Made by a program: the position numbers and the translations under genes
Shown here: piece by piece, positions 33,983 through 42,368 of the stretch
Layout of the letters: each line of letters opens with the position of its first letter
How positions within the stretch are numbered: the first letter of the stretch is position 1
Source of the DNA: Enterococcus termitis
GTDB lineage: Bacteria > Bacillota > Bacilli > Lactobacillales > Enterococcaceae
NCBI RefSeq assembly: GCF_001730305.1
Contig: NZ_MIJY01000007.1
Location: forward strand, 1 to 64,000
Direction: 5' to 3'
Length of the DNA stretch: 64,000 bases
Notes under the pieces: model-generated
Database searches by the model: none
The model's input: the letters and a program-made list of their open reading frames with translations, nothing else
What the model was told of the DNA's origin: nothing

Positions 33983-35377
33983 TTAGTTGGTGGGTTGTAA
34001 TCTCTTAGCGATATCTGCGATCACTGGAACAGTCACAGAGTTGCCCGCTTGTTTGTATAACTGACTGTCACTATTTACCGCTGCCGCCTTGTCGAATGCC
34101 CAATCAGGGAACCCTTGCAGTCTCCAACATTCTCTAGGTGTTAGTTTACGGATCTTGAACCCATCAAATACTGCTGCGTCCGCTTTATTGGCTTTTAGCG
34201 TTCTGCTTAGTCCTGGCAAGATCCCTCTATTGAATCTTTCTGAATCATTTGTATATAATCCTCCAACTTGTAATAGATTGTTTTCGTGCCAACTATTCGC
34301 CGAAAGTGTTGGCGCAATCTCATGTGTTCCACCTTCGTTATATCCTCTTGCCTTTTGAATAATCTTAGGTGGATTACCATGATCCTGTGCCCTCAGTGTC
34401 GGACATACCTCATTCGGAACTAATTGTTTATTTTTACGCCCTTGATCATCAACAACCAGTACTCCATGACGATCTTGTGAAGTCAGCGTAAACATTTCTT
34501 CTCCATCATCTTTAAAACGTCTGCCGTTCTGTCTTTTTTCCAAGCGATCAGGAGTTAAAACAGGAATAGCTATTTTAGCTCCTTCGCCTTTATTTGTAGT
34601 TAAGGTAGGTGCAAGTCCATCGCTTGAATAAACTTCGCCATTCATTCCATTTCCACTTGGATTTACATTACCCACAACAGCAATCTTAGGTTCTCTATTT
34701 CCGCTTTGCATAGTGTCCAAACAAGGTGCTATTCCTGAAACGTCATAAAATCGGTTAATGCTGTCATACTTCATCAAATCTCTGGTTTTCTTCGAATCAT
34801 TAACAGGCTTTATATAGTTTTGAGCAGTTGCTCCACTTTCTCTTCCGAAAGGAAATACTTTCCTGCTACCTGATCCTCTAAGATGTCCGACAATGAATAC
34901 TCGCTCCCTGTTCTGTGGGACGTAGTCTTTTGAGTTAAACAAATTCCATTCCACATCATACCCGAGTTCATCCAAGGCTCTGAGGATTGTCTCGAACGTA
35001 GCCCCTCCTTCGTGGTTGAGCAGTCCTTTGACGTTCTCAAGGAATAAATAGCTTGGTCTGAGAATAGATGCGAACCTTGCAATCTCAAAGAAGAGAGTTC
35101 CTCGAGTATCGTTGAAACCTTGTCTTTTCCCTGCAATGCTGAAAGCTTGGCACGGAAATCCTCCACAGATAACGTCGACACGTCCGATTCCTCGAACAAA
35201 CTCATCTGTAACGCTTGTGATATCATGCATTTCCACCTCTCCTGTTGTATCATGTATTGCTTTATAACTAGTACGTGCAAACTTATCAATCTCGCAGAAT
35301 CCGACACATTCATGTCCTGCTGATTCCATTCCCAATCTAAAACCGCCAATACCGGCGAATAAATCTAAAAATTTCAT
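33983..35377 (-). CDS. DNA cytosine-5 methyltransferase (orphan, phage-borne)
   Basis: 464 residues from ATG 35377 (a GTG two codons earlier is possible). Motif I LDLFAGIGGFRLG, motif IV GGFPCQAFS with the catalytic Cys, motif VI LENVKGL, motif VIII QNRERV, and motif X QAGNSV are all present. The target-recognition region between VIII and IX is long and contains three related segments (LAPTLTTN, CPTLRAQDHGNPP, APTLSANSWHENN). No restriction gene is adjacent, so it probably protects phage DNA from host restriction. Confidence 0.9.
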   Translation of the reverse strand: MKFLDLFAGIGGFRLGMESAGHECVGFCEIDKFARTSYKAIHDTTGEVEMHDITSVTDEFVRGIGRVDVICGGFPCQAFSIAGKRQGFNDTRGTLFFEIARFASILRPSYLFLENVKGLLNHEGGATFETILRALDELGYDVEWNLFNSKDYVPQNRERVFIVGHLRGSGSRKVFPFGRESGATAQNYIKPVNDSKKTRDLMKYDSINRFYDVSGIAPCLDTMQSGNREPKIAVVGNVNPSGNGMNGEVYSSDGLAPTLTTNKGEGAKIAIPVLTPDRLEKRQNGRRFKDDGEEMFTLTSQDRHGVLVVDDQGRKNKQLVPNEVCPTLRAQDHGNPPKIIQKARGYNEGGTHEIAPTLSANSWHENNLLQVGGLYTNDSERFNRGILPGLSRTLKANKADAAVFDGFKIRKLTPRECWRLQGFPDWAFDKAAAVNSDSQLYKQAGNSVTVPVIADIAKRLQPTN

Positions 35378-35437
35378 AATCACAAAGGAGTAAAAAGCTT
35401 TTTGCGTCCGGACAAATCTCCTACTCCTTTCATTTAG

Positions 35438-35635
35438 TTAGTCCGCATTGATAATCAATAATGTGTCATAGTATTTTTCTGTGTTACAATGCAATACATC
35501 ATCATCTGGCGCATTTTTGTAAATCGGTTCGTCGATCCCCATAAGCCTAACGATTTCTTTTTTTGCTTCTCCTTCTGTTTCGAATAATCCGCAAGCGTAT
35601 TCTCCATAATTAACTAGTACAGTCCATTTCTTCGT
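35438..35635 (-). CDS. Small phage protein with non-standard start codon
   Basis: A 65-codon frame with good coding character (KKWTVLVNYGEYACGLFETE ...YYDTLLIINAD) fills the gap before the methyltransferase. No ATG, GTG or TTG is in frame at the 5' end: the frame runs from a TGA through GTA GGG ACG AAG AAA TGG. The likely start position now reads ACG. It may start at ACG at low efficiency, or be a gene inactivated by an ATG-to-ACG change. Confidence 0.5.
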   Translation of the reverse strand, partial: TKKWTVLVNYGEYACGLFETEGEAKKEIVRLMGIDEPIYKNAPDDDVLHCNTEKYYDTLLIINAD

Positions 35636-35653
35636 CCCTACTCATTCCTTTCG

Positions 35654-35929
35654 TCATAAATGTCCATCGACAATAGTTATTTCAGGTAAATTAAACCCGT
35701 AATCTTTTTCAGTATTTCTAGTGATGTGCAAATCCTTACCACACATATCTGCTTTTTCGATTAGTTCGCTAAAGCTTTCAACTTCTGCGACATAAACTTT
35801 TATTCTATTGATTAAATCTGTACTTGTTTTGAAATCCACATGCTCTATGTGAGCATCGAATGCCTTAACAAATTTATCCGGTAAATCAGTCTCTACAAAT
35901 CTGCTGGCACAATTAACTATCACTTTCAT
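35654..35929 (-). CDS. Phage early protein, unknown
   Basis: 91 residues, acidic, mixed strands and helices (INRIKVYVAEVESFSELIEKADMCGKDLHITRN). GGAGGTAGGGG upstream; overlaps the previous gene by 17 bp. No motif recognised. Confidence 0.6.
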   Translation of the reverse strand: MKVIVNCASRFVETDLPDKFVKAFDAHIEHVDFKTSTDLINRIKVYVAEVESFSELIEKADMCGKDLHITRNTEKDYGFNLPEITIVDGHL

Positions 35930-36209
35930 GATCCCCTACCTCCTGCAGTTCTTCGGCTGATAAGACTTTAAGATGTCGATATTGACCTATTTTTTCTTTG
36001 GCGTCTTCTTTGTCAGTTGCGAACACTTCTACTTGATCAACTTTATCAAGTGTATTTACATAAGTTACTGTATATTTTTTCTCTTTTTTGTACTCATTGT
36101 CTTCTAAGACCATTGCAGCCCATGTTTTATCGCAATCATCACAATAGTTTTCATAAGTTAGTTCTTCATCGCAATCGGGACAAAACTGGCTTTCAAAATC
36201 CTCACACAT
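35913..36209 (-). CDS. Phage early protein with double CxxC zinc ribbon
   Basis: 98 residues. CPDC (10-13) and CDDC (24-27 region) make a small zinc ribbon; the rest is a strand-helix domain (KKYTVTYVNTLDKVDQVEVFATDKEDAKEK) similar to short 'phage-associated' domains. Function unknown. Directly follows the YopX gene stop. Confidence 0.6.
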   Translation of the reverse strand: MCEDFESQFCPDCDEELTYENYCDDCDKTWAAMVLEDNEYKKEKKYTVTYVNTLDKVDQVEVFATDKEDAKEKIGQYRHLKVLSAEELQEVGDHESDS

Positions 36210-36638
36210 CTATTCCACCCCACTTAGTAGTTCTGGAGTCGTATAAATATCACCTATCACATAGATGCTTAACGTATCATTTTGTTTTGCCTCGCTTAGT
36301 ACATTAGACTCAAAATACCAGCCTTTATAATATTTAGCATGTATATCAAATGCCGGATAATTCTCATCTGCGAAATACTCTACTACTCCAATGAAATAAT
36401 CACCTTGATTATCTACAACTTTTACAATAGATTTTTCATAAATTTCAAATTGCTCTTCGGAGTCGTCTTTTAGTCCGGTGTATTGCATGAGGATAACGTC
36501 TTCATTTTTTCTTGTAAATTCTCCTTCGTAAATATTTTTATCAAATAAATACATGTATTCATCTTCAATATGGATAGAAGAAACTTGGTACATTTTCTGA
36601 TTGATCTTATCCCACGCCCGAAACTTCGGCTTATTCAT
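36210..36638 (-). CDS. YopX-family phage protein
   Basis: 142 residues from ATG 36638. Opening KPKFRAWDKINQKMYQVSSI and later VILMQYTGLKD, IYEKSIVKV.DNQGDYFIGVVEY match the YopX family, small β-rich proteins found throughout Firmicute prophages. No biochemical function is established. GGAAGG upstream. Confidence 0.8.
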   Translation of the reverse strand: MNKPKFRAWDKINQKMYQVSSIHIEDEYMYLFDKNIYEGEFTRKNEDVILMQYTGLKDDSEEQFEIYEKSIVKVVDNQGDYFIGVVEYFADENYPAFDIHAKYYKGWYFESNVLSEAKQNDTLSIYVIGDIYTTPELLSGVE

Positions 36639-36643
36639 TCGGT

Positions 36644-36910
36644 TCAATCCTTCCTTTTTGCATTTTCAAATCTCAATCCCGTTTCTCGATGAGCTGTCTT
36701 TTTATTGATACAGGTAGCAATAGTGTTCTTGCTTATCCCGTATTTTGCAGCAACTTCTTTTCTAGAGCTAAACCATTCCTTGCTACCTTCCGAATGAATC
36801 ACATAGACCGGTTTCGATCTACGCCCCTTCGCGATGCAATCCTCTTTGTCGCTCATAGTTTTAGCGATTTTATTCACCATGTTTTCTGCTTTCGGATCGC
36901 CCAAGTCCAT
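36644..36910 (-). CDS. Stand-alone NUMOD1-type DNA-binding protein
   Basis: 88 residues from ATG 36910. KPVYVIHSEGSKEWFSSRKEVAAKYGISKNTIATCI is a NUMOD1 helix-turn-helix, normally the DNA-binding tail of HNH/GIY-YIG homing endonucleases; no nuclease domain is attached. The coding frame continues about 20 codons upstream of the ATG (ERKARQQLLRKYLIK) with no start codon, so the original N-terminus may have been lost. Confidence 0.55.
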   Translation of the reverse strand: MDLGDPKAENMVNKIAKTMSDKEDCIAKGRRSKPVYVIHSEGSKEWFSSRKEVAAKYGISKNTIATCINKKTAHRETGLRFENAKRKD

Positions 36911-36973
36911 TTTGATTAAATATTTCCGTAGTAATTGTTGCCTAGCTTTCCGCTCATCCGTCCTACTCCCTAC

Positions 36974-37501
36974 TTAAAATGGCAGGTCGCCATCTGCAAT
37001 ATCTATCGGTTGGCTGCCACTGAACGGATCACTCGTATTAAATCCATGCTCTGACATTCCTGGTATTGACGGTTGGCTATTATCTTGCGATTTAAAGGTG
37101 TTGTTTTGGTTTGATGAATAATTACCCTCGGAACTGTTCGAAACGCCTGTATTTTGATTATATTGTGAATTATCGTCACTTCTGCGACTTTCTAACAGTT
37201 GGAAAGTCTCGCATACAACTTCTGTCACATAAATTCTATTTCCTTGTTGATTTTCATAGTTTCTAGTTTGAATACGACCTGTTACGCCTAACAATGTTCC
37301 TTTCTTGGCATAGTTTGCTAGTGTTTCTGCTGGTTTACGCCAAATTACGCAATTGATGAAGTCAGCTTCTCGGTTTCCTTCCTGGTTCGTAAAATTACGG
37401 TTAACAGCCAGACGAAACGTAGTTACAGCACTACCACTGGAGGTAAATCTCAAATCAGGATCAGCAGCCAATCTACCAACTAAAACAACATTATTTATCA
37501 T
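36974..37501 (-). CDS. ssb: Single-stranded DNA-binding protein
   Basis: 175 residues. OB fold (1-105): [73 protein letters not shown] Gln/Asn/Ser linker leads to the acidic tip DIADGDLPF that recruits partner proteins. Phage SSB for replication and ERF-mediated recombination. Its 5' end is duplicated as a diverged fragment on the far side of the HNH gene (37999-38082). Confidence 0.92.
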   Translation of the reverse strand: MINNVVLVGRLAADPDLRFTSSGSAVTTFRLAVNRNFTNQEGNREADFINCVIWRKPAETLANYAKKGTLLGVTGRIQTRNYENQQGNRIYVTEVVCETFQLLESRRSDDNSQYNQNTGVSNSSEGNYSSNQNNTFKSQDNSQPSIPGMSEHGFNTSDPFSGSQPIDIADGDLPF

Positions 37502-37505
37502 ATTT

Positions 37506-38018
37506 TCATCCCTTCAATCCAATTTTTTTAAGTCGATTATAAATAGTCCTTCTAGTCACTCCTGTCATCTCTGCAATTTTTGCAACTGGAACTCCTTGTG
37601 AATATAGTTCCTTCACATCTTTGTCAATATTTTTATAGTTCGGATGATTAGTTGCTACCCATCCTAGTTTGATTGTTGCAATCGAATTTCTTTTTTTCGT
37701 TTCTTCGGATCGTTTGGCACCCTTATGATGGAGAATAGTGTGTTCTGACTTATCCATCATTTGTAAGTTTGCAAACCTATTGTCCTGTTTATCTTCGTTT
37801 ATATGATGAATAACTATTTCAGGATCTAAATAGAAACCAACAATAGACTCAAAAATAACTCTGTGCTCGAAAACATATCCGTTCGATTGAGCATTTGGAT
37901 GGGTCGGAATTTTTAGCAAAATATGCCCATCCCCTGAAAGTTTCTTGCCTAAAACGTTATGAATATCTAAACCTATTTTTAAAGAATAGTTAGTTTTATT
38001 ATTTTTTGTAGCAGTCAT
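37506..38018 (-). CDS. HNH homing-type endonuclease
   Basis: 170 residues. The HNH core is EHRVIFE...[25 protein letters not shown] (His-Asn-His pattern). The C-terminal 40 residues are a helix-turn-helix ([25 protein letters not shown]). It sits exactly between an ssb 5' fragment and an intact ssb, the arrangement of a free-standing homing endonuclease that entered ssb. Its ribosome-binding site AGGAGG is formed by ssb-fragment codons. Confidence 0.85.
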   Translation of the reverse strand: MTATKNNKTNYSLKIGLDIHNVLGKKLSGDGHILLKIPTHPNAQSNGYVFEHRVIFESIVGFYLDPEIVIHHINEDKQDNRFANLQMMDKSEHTILHHKGAKRSEETKKRNSIATIKLGWVATNHPNYKNIDKDVKELYSQGVPVAKIAEMTGVTRRTIYNRLKKIGLKG

Positions 38019-38082
38019 TATCTAGCCTCCTGAGGTCGGGGTCTTTGGTTAGTCGCCCGACTAGCACAACATTGTTAATCAT
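37999..38082 (-). pseudogene. Orphan 5' fragment of ssb
   Basis: 27 codons beginning [19 protein letters not shown], homologous to the start of the intact ssb ([18 protein letters not shown]) but very different at the DNA level. The ATG overlaps the stop of the upstream gene (ATGA), as a native ssb would. The frame then diverges and stops inside the HNH gene. Confidence 0.8.
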
Positions 38083-38441
38083 TTAATCAGTCCCTCTTCC
38101 TTCATAAACTCTTCTGGAGATTCATATGCATCTGCATTAACTATTGTCACACCTTTTAAATCATTTTCTTCAATCCCTAAATTATCAAAGATATTTTCAA
38201 ACTCTGACGCTAAGTTCAGCGCAATCCTCTCTTTTTTAGAGTCTCCGGCTAATGCATCATCTAGAAATCCAATTACGTCTTGTTCAATACCCGCTGCTTC
38301 AAGATGATTTGCTACAAAGGAAATAAAGGCTAATTCTTCGGCTTGTTCAAAAGATGTTTCTATCTTTATTGTCTTGGTCTGTAGTTTTCCATTTTTCATT
38401 TTGTGCTTTATTTCTTTTATTTTCTTAGCAGATTGTCCCAT
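38079..38441 (-). CDS. Phage early protein, unknown
   Basis: 120 residues. Basic N-terminus (KKIKEIKHKMKNGKLQTKTIKIE) followed by acidic helices (EQAEELAFISFVANHLEAAGIEQDVIGFLDDALAGD). Strong GGGGGGA upstream. Overlaps the ssb fragment at its stop. Not recognised. Confidence 0.6.
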   Translation of the reverse strand: MGQSAKKIKEIKHKMKNGKLQTKTIKIETSFEQAEELAFISFVANHLEAAGIEQDVIGFLDDALAGDSKKERIALNLASEFENIFDNLGIEENDLKGVTIVNADAYESPEEFMKEEGLIK

Positions 38442-38601
38442 CTCTATCCCCCCACTTCAATTCAAGTATATGTTTATCATCGTCAGGTAAAGACAAAATA
38501 AAATTGTCGTTTACCAAGCATTTTTTTACTTTTAATATTTTGCCAGTGTACTTAGGCAATGCTGTACCAATGTATTTAACTTTGTCTCCTTGGTTAATCA
38601 T
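38425..38601 (-). CDS. Small phage protein (KOW/SH3-like)
   Basis: 58 residues from ATG 38601, GGAG 10 nt upstream. Opening NQGDKVKYIGTALPKYTGKILKVKK has the look of a small SH3-like barrel; function unknown. Overlaps its neighbours at both ends. Confidence 0.55.
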   Translation of the reverse strand: MINQGDKVKYIGTALPKYTGKILKVKKCLVNDNFILSLPDDDKHILELKWGDRDGTIC

Positions 38602-39169
38602 TACACTCAACTCCAAATCTCAACTTAATATACTCAATTAACGCCTTGTACTCTTTCCCATATTGACTATCACCATGTGTCTGCTCTACAGCTTTCTCAA
38701 ACTCTGCTAAATCTCCACTAAAACATCCTCTAGTCAAAAACAGTCCACCGTCTTTACTACGCGTCACCGTCAAAGTACCATTTTCTGATCCAACATTGCT
38801 AATCCAAATAATTTCAGTGCGTCCGTAGACCTCTGCATTGCCGGAGACCCTTGCATTGCCGGAGACCCTTGCATTGCCGTAGACCCTTGCATCGCCGGAG
38901 ACCTCTGCATTGCCGGAGACCCTTGCATTGCCGGAGACCCTTGCATTGCCGTAGACCCTTGCATCGCCGGAGACCCATGCATTGCCGGAGACCCTTGCAT
39001 CGCCGTAGACCCATGCATTGCCTTCTTGATCAAGGTTTTCTTCTTTTTCAACAAAACCACCAACATCATCTTTTTCAACATTTCCGAAACTAACTAAAGC
39101 TTTAATTCTGTACAATGTTCTCCCGAATCTAGTAATTTTTTCGTCCGTCAATTCATATTTTTTAGTCAT
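38594..39169 (-). CDS. Phage protein with left-handed β-helix hexapeptide repeats
   Basis: 191 residues. Residues about 50-115 are about eleven hexapeptide turns of the type [NDE]-A-x-V-[SY]-G (AWVYGDARVSGNA...), encoded by an 18-bp DNA repeat. N-terminal part YELTDEKITRFGRTLYRIKAL and C-terminal part FLTRGCFSGDLAEFEKAVEQTH are conserved in similar early phage proteins of unknown function. The DNA repeat makes the number of turns prone to change by slippage. Confidence 0.75.
   Translation of the reverse strand: MTKKYELTDEKITRFGRTLYRIKALVSFGNVEKDDVGGFVEKEENLDQEGNAWVYGDARVSGNAWVSGDARVYGNARVSGNARVSGNAEVSGDARVYGNARVSGNARVSGNAEVYGRTEIIWISNVGSENGTLTVTRSKDGGLFLTRGCFSGDLAEFEKAVEQTHGDSQYGKEYKALIEYIKLRFGVECND
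38819..39018 (-). repeat. 18-bp coding repeat array
   Basis: About eleven tandem copies of an 18-bp unit, sense consensus GGCAATGCAAGGGTCTCC with a few variants (GACGC, TACGG). Encodes the hexapeptide β-helix turns. Not a CRISPR: no spacers. Confidence 0.85.
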
Positions 39170-40063
39170 TTATTTCTCCTCCGCTCTTTGTCGATGCAAT
39201 TCTTCTAGTGTTATTCCTAAAGTTTCTGCTAGTTGCTTTTCAAGTTCTAATTGTTTCTCTGGCGACAGTTTCTTCTCAGGAATAGGATTTGCAATGCCCT
39301 CCGGAATCGTTTCTTGTCTGACTGTCGGGCGTTGATAACTCCCTGTAGGTTTTGGTGGTGTCAAGTCATACTCATCATTGAATCGATCATCTCGTATCCA
39401 TCGAAACAATTCTTGCGGATGATACCACTCGTTGAGATCGATATACTTCAGATAATTATCAAAGCCTTTTCTGAATGTCTCCAAATCTTGCTCCGACTTT
39501 ATTTTTTTAATAAACTGTTCTTTAGCTTTCTTCTTGTTCGTTTTTTTGGGAAATTGTTTCCAAATTTCTTCAAACGAATCAGACACGGTTGAACTCTGTT
39601 CAACACTATTCTTTTTATCTTTTGTATTATTAACTGTATTATTAAATAATGTATTATTCTCTGTGAAGTTTTCTTCACCATGGGTGGTGAAATTTTCTTC
39701 ACTACCCTCGTGATCATTTTTTCCATAGGTGATGAAATTTTCTTCACTAGGTTCGTAGAAATCTGATTCAGTTGGAAACTGTAATATATAGATATGCCTG
39801 CGTTCCACTTGCTTGCTATTCGGCTTATAGAAAACACGTATGTTAATGTATTTCTTTTTTTCAAGTTGTTTCATCCATGAAATGATTGTACGTTTGCTAA
39901 CTCCATATAAATTCGCAAAATAGAGATTAGTAGCCCAACAATAGCCCTTTTCGTTTGCTAGTGCTGTCAACTCTCCGTACAACAACTTCGCATTCCCATT
40001 TAAATCATTGTCATATCTTACTATTGCTGGAATGATAGCGTAGTAACTTTTTTGATTTTCCAA
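39170..40063 (-). CDS. Phage replication initiator with N-terminal HTH
   Basis: 297 residues from TTG 40063 (GGAGGG 3-5 nt upstream). HTH_36 domain in the first 100 residues (YYAIIPAIVRYDNDLNGNAKLLYGEL; YGVSKRTIISWMKQLEKKKYI). The middle is low-complexity Asn/Thr and repeats EENFTTHGEENFT. The C-terminal domain (WKQFPKKTNKKKAKEQF...FRWIRDDRFND) is common in replication organisers. Probably binds the phage origin; no DnaC-type loader gene is visible, so it may recruit host helicase loaders. Confidence 0.7.
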   Translation of the reverse strand: MENQKSYYAIIPAIVRYDNDLNGNAKLLYGELTALANEKGYCWATNLYFANLYGVSKRTIISWMKQLEKKKYINIRVFYKPNSKQVERRHIYILQFPTESDFYEPSEENFITYGKNDHEGSEENFTTHGEENFTENNTLFNNTVNNTKDKKNSVEQSSTVSDSFEEIWKQFPKKTNKKKAKEQFIKKIKSEQDLETFRKGFDNYLKYIDLNEWYHPQELFRWIRDDRFNDEYDLTPPKPTGSYQRPTVRQETIPEGIANPIPEKKLSPEKQLELEKQLAETLGITLEELHRQRAEEK

Positions 40064-40065
40064 GG

Positions 40066-40737
40066 TTACCCTCCTATCCTCAATTTCTTCCTATCATCGG
40101 CATTAAGCTTGATAGGCGTTATTTTATATTTGCTCAAAAAATTGCTAATACCTAAATTATGTTCTTCTTGATGGTGAGTTCTACATCCTGCGTAAAATCT
40201 GAACTCACTGTGATCGATAGATTTCCTATCTCTTCCGCTACCGACCACATCAACGTGACATACATCTGCATGTTGTCCGCATATGCAACACTTACGATGT
40301 TTTAGGCAGAGATAGTAAAAGTAACTCTCATCTCGTGGTAAAAGCTCATATCCCTTCTTAAACGGAATGCCCCACTCGAACATGAAATCGATGACTATTT
40401 CTATAAGATTGTTCATCTGCTCAACGCTTGTATCAGCGTTATTTTTTGCACTGATGATGTGCCCATATTTGCTGTAGTATTCCTCTTTAAAATATTCATG
40501 TGTACTGTTACTTTCATTTCCATATTTATCGTAAATATCATTGATTAAAGCTCTGTATAAAGCTCGTTGATTGTGAGAAAAGGCTCGTGGGTCAGATAGT
40601 ATTAAGTTACCGTTAACGTTGCTTAAATCACCTTTGTAGTAGGTATTAAGGCGTTCAACGTTCAGAGTTTCATCAAGCTTCACTTGTACAGTGTTCGCTT
40701 TTGGATCATAACCCACGACCTTTAGTGAGTATTCCAT
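40066..40737 (-). CDS. Putative HNHc nuclease of the recombination module
   Basis: 223 residues. C-terminal half: CCICGQHADVCHVDVVGSGRDR...FYAGCRTHHQEEH, a Cys-x2-Cys zinc site plus His residues typical of the HNHc_6 group found next to phage single-strand annealing proteins. N-terminal half is a strand-rich domain beginning YSLKVVGYDPKANTVQV. Likely processes DNA ends or branches for ERF-mediated recombination; activity inferred from family. Confidence 0.7.
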   Translation of the reverse strand: MEYSLKVVGYDPKANTVQVKLDETLNVERLNTYYKGDLSNVNGNLILSDPRAFSHNQRALYRALINDIYDKYGNESNSTHEYFKEEYYSKYGHIISAKNNADTSVEQMNNLIEIVIDFMFEWGIPFKKGYELLPRDESYFYYLCLKHRKCCICGQHADVCHVDVVGSGRDRKSIDHSEFRFYAGCRTHHQEEHNLGISNFLSKYKITPIKLNADDRKKLRIGG

Positions 40738-41670
40738 TTAAATCACTTCCACTTGTATTCCTTCGTTTACAATAAATTCATTTAAGGCTGATAGTTGCTC
40801 GTGTGTCCCGGTCAATTTAAGTGTGACTGTTTGTCTGTCGTCTACTTCTTGCCTAGTAAGTTCTGAATCTTCTTGAATAATCTCACCAGTTTCGGTATCG
40901 ATCACTTTTTCATCGACTGTCCGCTCACGCAGTTCTTTCATTGCTTGTTCGTATTCTTCTTTTGCCTTACGGTCGCTTTCTTCTTGTGCTATTCTATTTT
41001 TCTTATCCTGAACAGCCTGATCGATTTGTTTCATGACCTCTACCAAGGGATGTCCTTTATCAATCCAAGCAGACCAACCATCAGCATCTAAACCAACGGC
41101 TTTTGCATAATTAAATACTGATACCTTATCTTCCTCAATACGTTGGTTTTCTTTAGCGATTAATGTCATAGTTTCTGTAATTTCTTCGAATACTTTTTTA
41201 GTCAGTTCACCTTTTGCGGTAAATGATCCCTTATTGAGCCATGTTTGCTTGATTTCAACTGCAGCAATATCTATTCCGTAATTTGGAGCCATTTCAGATA
41301 GTGTTTCAATCAGTTTTTCTTCTCTCAATTCTTTTTGTTTCTCTTCATAATCAGAAATACCCACGTTGATATTATCCGAAACACCTTTAATCTGATCTCT
41401 CAATGCGTTAATCTTCGTTTCAAAGGCTTTTAATGGTTCGCTGTAACTTTTCTTCACTTCTTTTCGTTGGTCGTCCAATAGCTTAGAAATACCGTTTAGC
41501 TTCGTTTTCGCTTCCTTAGCTTCTGGAATATTGTCATCTGTGAAAACTAATGAAGAATAATGTGTGACTGTTGCAGCAACTAATGATTCAAGTTGTTCCT
41601 CATTTTGAATAGTAATTTCTGACGGTTTGAAATCTACGCTAAATTTGATATCTTTTGTTAATTCGTTCAT
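40738..41670 (-). CDS. DUF1351 phage protein
   Basis: 310 residues from ATG 41670, which overlaps the ERF stop (ATGA) and has GGGGGA upstream; an in-frame ATG five codons earlier is inside ERF. Long coiled coil (about 55-130: LNGISKLLDDQRKEVKKSYSEPLKAFETKI) and charged helices (EEYEQAMKELRERTVDEKVID). Members of DUF1351 are encoded beside recombinases in many Firmicute phages; function unknown. Confidence 0.75.
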   Translation of the reverse strand: MNELTKDIKFSVDFKPSEITIQNEEQLESLVAATVTHYSSLVFTDDNIPEAKEAKTKLNGISKLLDDQRKEVKKSYSEPLKAFETKINALRDQIKGVSDNINVGISDYEEKQKELREEKLIETLSEMAPNYGIDIAAVEIKQTWLNKGSFTAKGELTKKVFEEITETMTLIAKENQRIEEDKVSVFNYAKAVGLDADGWSAWIDKGHPLVEVMKQIDQAVQDKKNRIAQEESDRKAKEEYEQAMKELRERTVDEKVIDTETGEIIQEDSELTRQEVDDRQTVTLKLTGTHEQLSALNEFIVNEGIQVEVI

Positions 41671-42368
41671 TGTTTTTTCCCCCATGGTATAGATTGATTA
41701 TTCTGTTGATTATTTTGTTGTTTCTTTTGATAATCCTGCTTCCACTTGACCAATGTTGCCAAAGCTTCTTGATAAAAAATACCTGGTAGTTCTGAAAGAT
41801 CTGGAACCTTTCCCATTTCAGCAATCTTAGTTGTAAATACAGATGGTTCAACACTGCAAATTTCTGCTATCTTCCTAGCTTCATTATTCAATTCAGCTAA
41901 CTGACGACCATCTATTTTAGTATTATTAGCGTTAATATTATTTTGGTTCATTGTGTTGTTCCCCTTATCAGGATCATCTTTTCCATCATCAATCATCAAC
42001 AAATCACTCAAAGCGTATTTTTTTGCGTATGAACTAGCAGATCCTGTAACCTGTGATTCGTCCATTTTAGGTTTGGTTTGTGGTTCTCTTGCATAACCTA
42101 CTGCTTCTTCTGTTTTCGTACCATCAGTTATTGATGCCGTGGCTTTTATATAAAAACGATCTTCTATCTTTACAACTTCTTTGGTTACTTTGATATACAA
42201 TCCCTGTTCGATTGCTGGAGCTTTGGCAGCTTTTAATATTCCTTCAGCATCTCGATAACTAAAATTGCCAAACTCATTTTGTTTATCTTTAGGCGCATGT
42301 ATGTTGCTTATCACCTTTAAAAGCTTCTGTTGAAACGTTAAATCTTTATTTTCTTTTTTTTCAGTCAT
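41667..42368 (-). CDS. ERF-family single-strand annealing recombinase
   Basis: 233 residues. Conserved ERF core: NEFGNFSYRDAEGILKAAKAPAI, KATASITDG, and GSASSYAKKYALSDLLMIDDGKDD. The C-terminal region after about 135 is Asn/Gln rich with a final QQNNQSIPWGKK. Anneals complementary single strands for phage recombination and circularisation, acting with the SSB and HNHc nuclease encoded downstream. Confidence 0.88.
   Translation of the reverse strand: MTEKKENKDLTFQQKLLKVISNIHAPKDKQNEFGNFSYRDAEGILKAAKAPAIEQGLYIKVTKEVVKIEDRFYIKATASITDGTKTEEAVGYAREPQTKPKMDESQVTGSASSYAKKYALSDLLMIDDGKDDPDKGNNTMNQNNINANNTKIDGRQLAELNNEARKIAEICSVEPSVFTTKIAEMGKVPDLSELPGIFYQEALATLVKWKQDYQKKQQNNQQNNQSIPWGKKQ

Noticed and set aside
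34810-35349. A 179-codon frame on the same strand as the methyltransferase
   Set aside because: Runs in a different frame across methyltransferase motifs I-VIII; a shadow of a conserved gene.
38819-39018. Tandem repeats that could be read as a CRISPR array
   Set aside because: Repeats are contiguous 18-bp coding units with no spacers, in frame with a β-helix protein; no cas genes nearby.
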